Positions 57,784-64,000 of a stretch of 64,000 nt of DNA are shown piece by piece. The position numbers were made by a program, and so were the translations under genes. The DNA comes from Calendula officinalis (lineage: Eukaryota; Streptophyta; Magnoliopsida; Asterales; Asteraceae), in assembly GCA_963853835.1 (NCBI GenBank), contig OY970825.1:39094908-39158907 (forward strand), read 5' to 3'. A model generated the notes under the pieces. That model made no database searches and had not been told where the DNA came from. It was given only the letters and a program-made list of their open reading frames with translations. How positions within the stretch are numbered: the stretch's first letter is position 1; every line of letters starts with the position of its first letter.

Positions 57784-58151
57784 TTCCTCGCGAGGATTGT
57801 GATGACTCCAAAAAAAACTCTAAAAATGATCCAAAATGAACTTTTTTTCAAAAAATTCCTTTTTTAAATATCTAAATCTCTATGTATAAGATCCAAAAAC
57901 AAAAAAAAATAATAATTTCCAAAAATGATCCAAAAAAAGAAATATGGATCATAATAATGATCCACAAAAAAAATCTGGATCATTGTTATGATTCGCTAAA
58001 AAAAGTTGATCATAATTTTTTTTTGAATTTTTTTTTTGTCAAATGTAGTAATAATTATGGTGGGTTATATATATTTTTTCGGAATTTTTTGAAATTTTTA
58101 TAAGGTGTCGTCGCGAGTCCTCACCGAAAAAAGAGTACTCACAGGATCCCA

Positions 58152-58152
<1 letters not shown>
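57784..58152. mobile_element. Truncated relative of the 40.6 kb TA-bounded element
   Basis: The right end (TCCTCACCGAAAAAAGAGTA...AGGATCCCACTT, 58118-58152) is the inverse counterpart of the left end at 40593-40640. The interior has the same ATGATCCAAAA words. The left end abuts the gypsy LTR scrap and is incomplete. Confidence 0.7.

Positions 58153-58199
<47 letters not shown>
58153..58199. repeat. (TA)n microsatellite
   Basis: Pure TA repeat next to the element end. Confidence 0.97.
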
Positions 58200-58202
<3 letters not shown>

Positions 58203-59130
58203 GTGAGTTTCATTGAGAATTAATATATTAGGTGAGAATGTGAGAATAGATCTCAGCCTCTCATCTCTTTCCAGCCCTCACGCGCGCGGTGGAATTTTTG
58301 TAATTAAGTCCAACTTTCCTCACGCGTGCGGTGGCATTTTTGTAATTAAGTCCAACGTTCTTTAATCATCTATGATTAAACTGGGTGTAGTGTTTAATCA
58401 TCAATTATTAAACTTTTGAGATTGTTTTTAATCATCGATTTTATGTATAAAAGTCAATCTATAAGTATTTTAGTTGACTAGATTATTTAATTTTTCGTCT
58501 AAATAATAATAATTATTATTAACATTTAAATTAAACCTAATGATTTTAATAGTTATTAAAATCAAGATAATTATGAAATTAAGGAAGCAATAAGAAACCG
58601 GTTTATGGGTAATTTAATAATTATCAGTTTGATAATTTAAATTATCAGTTTATTTATTTAATTAGAATGACATAACCCAAAAGAAGATATATTGTGTTTA
58701 TTTTAAATTTTTCGAAATCTTTTTTATTTTTCGGAAATTTTATAAAGTTTTATTTTAAATACATAAAACACAAAACCAAGTCTTTGGGGTTATGGCATGA
58801 CATTTTTTTCCGAAAATTGCAAGCATTATTTATTTTTCGTTTATTTACTATAATATGAAATAATAAGATGGTGATTATAAACAGTTTGTTTAGAAAACCA
58901 AGATTTAATTATAAGATGGTAATTATAAACAATTCATTTAGAAAATCAAGGTACAAATTAATAAGATGGTGATTATAAACAGTTTGTTTAGAAAACCAAG
59001 TTTTAAATTAATAATGGTAAAGTAAATAGTTTGTTTATAAACCAAGTTTTATAAAGACAAATTAAAAAAAATGGAATTCATAAACAGTTAGTTTATAAAA
59101 ACCAAGTAATTAAAAACTGGCTAACTTTTT
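58200..59130. other. Unassigned AT-rich sequence with two tandem repeats
   Basis: It starts AAGTGAGTTTCATTGAGAAT after the TA repeat, similar in style to other TA-bounded element ends. It contains a two-unit repeat (58276-58356, CCTCACGCGYGCGGTGG core) and a five-unit repeat (58861-59110, about 45-60 bp units with ATAAACAGTTTGTTTAGAAA). No coding signal. Confidence 0.55.
58861..59110. repeat. Five-unit degenerate tandem repeat
   Basis: Units carry AAGATGGTGATTATAAACAG followed by TTTGTTTAGAAAACCAAG, degrading toward the right end. Confidence 0.75.
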
Positions 59131-59542
59131 TATAACATTCCAGAACCCCGTAGCACAATATTGTCCGCTTTGCCCACCAGCGCACGGTTTTGTTCTTGGT
59201 ATGGACCACTTCCACCCAAAAGCCATCATGCTAAGAGAGGTATCCACACCCTTATAAGGAGTGTTTAGTTCCCCTCTCCAACTAATGTGGGACGAATCTT
59301 ACAATTCTCCCCCCTTGGGACACAACGCCCTCGTTGTGCACATCGGTTGGGTCTGGCTCTGATACCACTTGTATTATCCCAGAAACCCGTAGCACAATAT
59401 TGTCCGCTTTGCCCACCGGCGCACGGTTTTGTTCTTGGTATGGACCACTTCCACCCAAAAGGTCTCATGCTAAGAGAGGTATCCACACCCTTATAAGGAG
59501 TGTTTAGTTCCCCTCTCCAACCAATGTGGGACGAATCTTACA
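59131..59542 (-). mobile_element. TRIM element (412 bp)
   Basis: Two 173-bp direct repeats (59131-59303 and 59370-59542) with CCCGTAGCACAATATTGTCC and ending GACGAATCTTACA. The 66-bp interior holds, on the minus strand, a PBS (complement of GGCTCTGATACCAC, 59355-59368) and a polypurine tract (complement of ATTCTCCCCCCTT). This is the terminal-repeat retrotransposon in miniature layout. It has no coding capacity. Confidence 0.88.
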
Positions 59543-59548
59543 ATTACT

Positions 59549-61850
59549 TGTAACATCCTAAAAATCAGTGGAAATTTAAAACTTTTTAATCAATAAAATA
59601 TTACATTTTCCCTCAAACGTACAAGTAACTCAAAGGTCCCAACTCATAAGTAAAAATATAAAACCGTCTCATGGTTTAAATGCGGAATAATTGAAGGTTT
59701 TAAAAACAAAACATGTTTGACTCGAAATAAATGTTTTAATCCAAATCCATATATATAAAAATAGAAACGCAGCTCATCAACCATTGGCCTTCTCTTTGCC
59801 TTGGCTAGTTCCTGCAAAATGGGAGGGAGTGTTTGGAGTCAGCCACCGCTGAGTGAATAATATCAAAATAAACAAATAAATACAAACAACTCAAGTCACA
59901 TAAGTGATCCATAGAGACTCTACTCAATTCTCAATTACTCAAATTTATTTCTCAGATTTTAAATTTATATAGCGCGCTTGTATGACTTGGGACGCGAGAT
60001 CAACCTCGACCCGCCTCACACAACTCAAGGCTCAACACCTGTACTCTTCGGTGTTGAGTCAAAACGTCTGGCACCAGTACTCTTCGGTGCCAAGACAATA
60101 TCTGACACCAGTGCTCTTCGGTGTCAAGTCAAGTATATTATGTTTAATGTTTTAACTCAAGAACACAGAACTCAGATAACTCAGTCTTCAGATAACTCAG
60201 ATCACAGATAACTCAAATAAATCACACAATCAATACTCAAGCTCAATCAACAAGACAATTCACAACACATAGCACAAAATCATGAATCGAGAGTAAGTAC
60301 AAGTTTATAGTGAGATTACCCGCCTAGAATAGACGTATGCACCTAAATATCCCCGGTACAGAAGAGCGTCTCTAACAGGTCCTAGAAGGTCCTACAAGGT
60401 ACAAGGAAGCTCGGGTTAGGATTAGACTCAAAGGTTGTTTGAGCAGAAACTAAACAGCACACAGCACTTTCGCGGGAACGGCTATAACTCTCAAACCGCA
60501 CACTAGTTGTTATTCAAATTTTTGTGGTGACTAAATAACTTAGAGGACTACAATTTGTTAGAAGACATCGGAACATGAATACAAACAGAAGTGGCTCAAA
60601 ACCGACACACAAGACAGAATAGCTTAACCGAAAACTATTCTGCGATGGTTTACAAAAACAGCAATAACTTTCAAATGACAAGTCAGATCAACGAGCCGTC
60701 AGCGGCAAGGGAAAGAGGACTCAGAAACTAGAGACCTTCACGGGCCAAAAATCCAAAAACATATTTTAAGTGTGGTAAAAACAGCCCCGAACTCAGACCA
60801 CAGAATCTGTCCAAAAACTCAACATGTCATAGAAAACCCGTTAGAATCCGACATCAACCCGTTTTACTCCCAAGGCACCCGACAGCCCCGGAAACCAAAA
60901 TATCGCAGAAACTTAATATTATAAGTAATCTAGCTCATTTAATTTCAACTTTCTCGATTCGGAATCCAAGAACCCTACGGGTTCGGTTTCCCGTCTCGGT
61001 TTCTAAAAATGGAAATTTATCGAACGTGCCATTGAAATCAATTAAGTGATGACGTGACTTCTTCCCGGGACCTCATACAACCGAGCCCAAGGGCTCGATA
61101 CCATCCTCGGTTTAATCACAACATTTCCAAAATCTCAATTGCACCAAAATAATTAAGCAACTATTCTAAGTTTACGAAAAACGAAGTTTATTATAATAAC
61201 ACCTGATCCTAGGGATTTCATCCCGAAACCCGGATGTGTGTCATCCATCCCTCACGGCTCTAAGCTAACAATCGATACAACGATAACTAATTCAATAACA
61301 ATTTATGATTTAAAAAAAATTGATTTTCAAGAAACTTTCCGCAAAATTCAGCACAGCGATAGTTTACGAGAATAGACATAACTCACTGACCGAAACTCGT
61401 ATTGATGAGAGGTCGGCGGTCACGGTTAGCTGACGCAGAGGACTACATATCTTTGTGAGACGGTCCTTTCCTAAAACCGACTCTAAGGATGTCAAAAACA
61501 GTGCGCAAGACAACAAACCAAATCTGCCAGAATACTAAAACGAATTTAAAAAAAATAATAATAAAGATAAAACCCGACACCGTCATCCGAAAGCCTATCG
61601 AGACAACCAACATCAATAATCCTCATCCTTTCAAGCTTGGCTCGGTGAAGACTCATCAAATGGTACGAAAACTACACTAGAAAAGGGATTAGAAATATAC
61701 CCTACGATCGAATCATAAAACAACGGTTTCACACGAACCATCACACGAACGGACCACCATTGAAAACCTTGAACGTTGCAGCTGCTCCTGTTGTCCTTGT
61801 TTGTACATTTGTATTGCCCTCCAAAATACTTGGATTAAATCTTGGCCACC
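59549..61850 (-). repeat. Minus-strand LTR distantly related to the LARD LTR
   Basis: It begins TGTAACATCC, six bases after the TRIM. In inverse order it shares landmarks with the LTR at 44881: AAAATGGGAGGGAGT, a GAGTGAATAA block, TTTAAATTTATATAGCGCGC, and CGAGATCAACCTCG. A three-unit minisatellite (GTACTCTTCGGTG core) lies at 60034-60133. The other end is not recognised; the right coordinate is approximate. Confidence 0.65.
60034..60133 (-). repeat. Minisatellite in minus-strand LTR
   Basis: Three units of about 34 bp with CACCAGTACTCTTCGGTG, at about 485 bp from the LTR terminus at 59549. Confidence 0.85.
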
Positions 61851-62700
61851 CCCCTAATTAAAGAATATAATTCTTTATATAAAATACACCTTAACCAAAG
61901 AAAAATACTTGTGGCTGAGAATGCCTCACCTAGTTGTCGATCAGAGAATAAAATAAGAACAAGGACGTGTTGGTGTGCCAGCTTCGTCTCCAAGCCACAA
62001 ACGTGGCATTCTCTATATCTTTTCCACCGGACCTCACGCACATTCACAATTAATTGGGAAAGCTATCGCCCCCGTTTCTTACACATCCGTCGTAGGAGAG
62101 AGTTGCGAGCGGCTAGGGGGTTTTGGGTTTTCTCACGGCAGAAAAATGGGAAAGTGGAGAGATTAGGTTTAATTGGAGTTTATATATTATCAATAATAGA
62201 TCAAAGCTAGTTCGGGACTTGGGCTCCACCGAATCTACTATTATAATAAATCAAAGCCTATATGACCACTTGGCTTCTTCTAAAACCTCCAATGCCACAT
62301 GCCAAATTAATAAACCACCTCATTTATTTAATTAAATTAATTGTTAAACGAATATCCAAAATTAAAACAAATTTTATCCAAAATATAATTAATTATATAT
62401 TAAAAGTCAATTATATCATTTGGGCTTTAATGCATATATCCAAAATATAAGAAGTTTCGTTTTTTTATCTGCTATAGTTAACTAATACTATAGTATTATA
62501 ATTTGGGCTTATATGTTTTGTTATTTACTAAAGTGTCATTCTAATTGTTAAAATTTTAGCAAAATTTATGATTTATAAATATTATTGATTTTTATTATTA
62601 TATAAATTTATATTTGTTGTAACATGTTTGAAATACATTATAATTTTTTCAAACAATAAATATATAGGAAGTCTACTACATCATACATACGACATACAAA
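61851..62700. other. Unassigned sequence
   Basis: The first part may still belong to the minus-strand LTR. The rest is AT-rich with no recognisable feature until Helitron coding sequence appears. Confidence 0.35.
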
Positions 62701-62752
62701 TCGACATGCTTTTAACATTCAACCAACTAAGGCAAGTAAGAGGAGAAAAATT

Positions 62753-64000
62753 ATGAAATTGTATTTAAATAATATTACTGTAAATGGTCGCCTACAACCT
62801 ATGTTTAGAGATGCATGTTTTGAAACGGGTTTGTTAGATGATGATAGGGAATACATAGATGCTATTAAAGAATCAAGTTTTTTTGGAAATGGTTATTATT
62901 TACATTCTCTATATGCAATAATGTTAACAAACAGTTTGTATAAATCGGAAGTTGTATGGCAAAGTAAATGACAATATTTATCAGATGGCATTTTGTATCG
63001 TAAACAACGCAGGTTCAATGGTCCAGGTATTACAAACTTTCATACGCTTATAATACAACATTCTAATACCATATAATTTTATTTAATTTTTACGCTAACA
63101 TATTTTATTTCTACTATAGATATATCTCTTGCAGATACCCAACTTCAAAACTTGACGCTGTATGAGATAGAATCTATTCTAAACCTTAACAATTCTAGCC
63201 TATTTTTTTTTTTTTTGCTCAAATGCCATATCCTGATGACAATTCTTTAGAATCTTCAAAAAAAACATATGATTGCAGACGAGTTGTCTTATGATAAAAT
63301 AACATTGAAAAATGAATTTCATCAAAATTTCAATTCATTAACGGATGAACAACGAGATACTTTTGATGATATCATGGCATCTGTTAATTCTGGTAACGGG
63401 GGTGTGTACTTTGTCGATGGTTTCGACGGAACTGATAAAACCTTCTTACAGAGAACTCTTTCATCCTCCCTCAGGTCCAATGGACAAATTGTTTTAAATG
63501 TTGCTTCAAGTGGTATTGCTTCTTTATTACTATCTGGAGGTAGGACTGCTCACTCTCGGTTTCATATACCTTTCTATCTTAATGAAGATTTTATGTGTTC
63601 TATAAAGGCAAATAACGATGTAGCAATGTTAATTAGAAAAAAGCCTTATAATATGGGATGAAGCACCAATGGTTCATAAACATGCTTTTGAAGCGTTGGA
63701 TAAAACATTAAAGGATATTTTAGAAGATGGTAATAATGTTAACAGTTAGCTCCCATTTGGAGGAAAAGTAATTGTGTTTGGAGGTGATTTTAGAAAGATT
63801 TTACCGGTTGTACCAAATGTGACTAGACAAGATATAGTAAATGCATCATTGAGTTCTTCATATATATGGGAAAATTGCAAAGTGAAAAAGTTAACAAAAA
63901 ACATGAGGTTAACAGTAGGAAGTGATATAGCTGATATTGAAGAAACCACATCATTTGCAAATTGGCTTTTGGATATTGGGGAAGGCAAAATTGGTGGACC
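62753..64000 (+). pseudogene. Helitron helicase (PIF1-like), decayed and cut by the window edge
   Basis: Pieces in order: NGRLQPMFRDACFETGLLDD (block before the helicase), MPYPDDNSLES, SLTDEQRDTFDDIMASVNSG, GGVYFVDGFDGTDKTFLQRT (Walker A region), VLNVASSGIASLLLSGGRTA, IIWDEAPMVHKHAFEALDKT (Walker B) and FGGDFRKILPVV. Functional relatives have GFGGTGKT; here two glycines are aspartates, one of them in the P-loop. Stops near 62969, 63660 and 63747 and several frame changes confirm decay. The Rep (rolling-circle) domain would lie upstream and is absent; the C-terminal motifs lie beyond the window. Confidence 0.88.

Noticed and set aside
59281..59370. tRNA gene suggested by GGCTCTGATACCAC
   Set aside because: Only the tRNA-complementary primer binding site is present, not a cloverleaf.

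Overview
The window is plant nuclear DNA, almost entirely made of transposable elements. It holds long-LTR Ty3/gypsy chromovirus elements, Ty1/copia elements primed by initiator methionine tRNA, PIF/Harbinger, hAT and Mutator-like elements, a TRIM, LINE and SINE pieces, and a Helitron. The protein families and the AT-rich composition suggest a eudicot. From memory, the extra 3' ORF of the copia elements resembles proteins that are abundant in Asteraceae genomes; that family assignment is unverified. I see no intact, ordinary host gene.

Layout. 1-5927: the 3' end of one Tekay/Del-like gypsy element, inserted in the gag of a second, broken gypsy element. 5928-8394: a MITE, a minisatellite and unassigned sequence. 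8395-35400: two convergent copies of a replication protein A (RPA70)-like gene. Copy A (+) is scattered over 25 kb because a hAT MITE, a deleted copia element (9689-16170), a Harbinger element (16410-20265, itself containing a (TA)n-flanked TIR element) and a very young copia element (20761-32197) landed in it. Copy B (-) lies at 33090-35400 and carries only a solo LTR. 35781-40519: a MULE-type MITE, LINE and SINE fragments and copia LTR remains. 40520-42288: elements bounded by TA microsatellites. 42289-57783: a third gypsy element with a 9.1 kb LARD-like retroelement nested in it. 57784-64000: another TA-bounded element, tandem repeats, a TRIM, a minus-strand LTR and a decayed Helitron helicase running off the edge.

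The most interesting system is the copia family seen in two forms. The young full copy (one LTR difference by eye, perfect 5-bp target duplication) has gag, pol and a third ORF of about 1,150 codons after pol, preceded by its own TATA box and a host-like 5' leader. The second form has lost all of pol and fuses gag in frame to that third ORF. Both are saturated with the octamer TACTACTG in LTRs, spacer and coding sequence. A second cross-family pattern is a private minisatellite at nearly the same distance (about 415-485 bp) from the 3' end of four different gypsy-type LTRs.

All comparisons were made by eye between copies inside this window. No alignment or database search was run, so distant family names are knowledge-based assignments.
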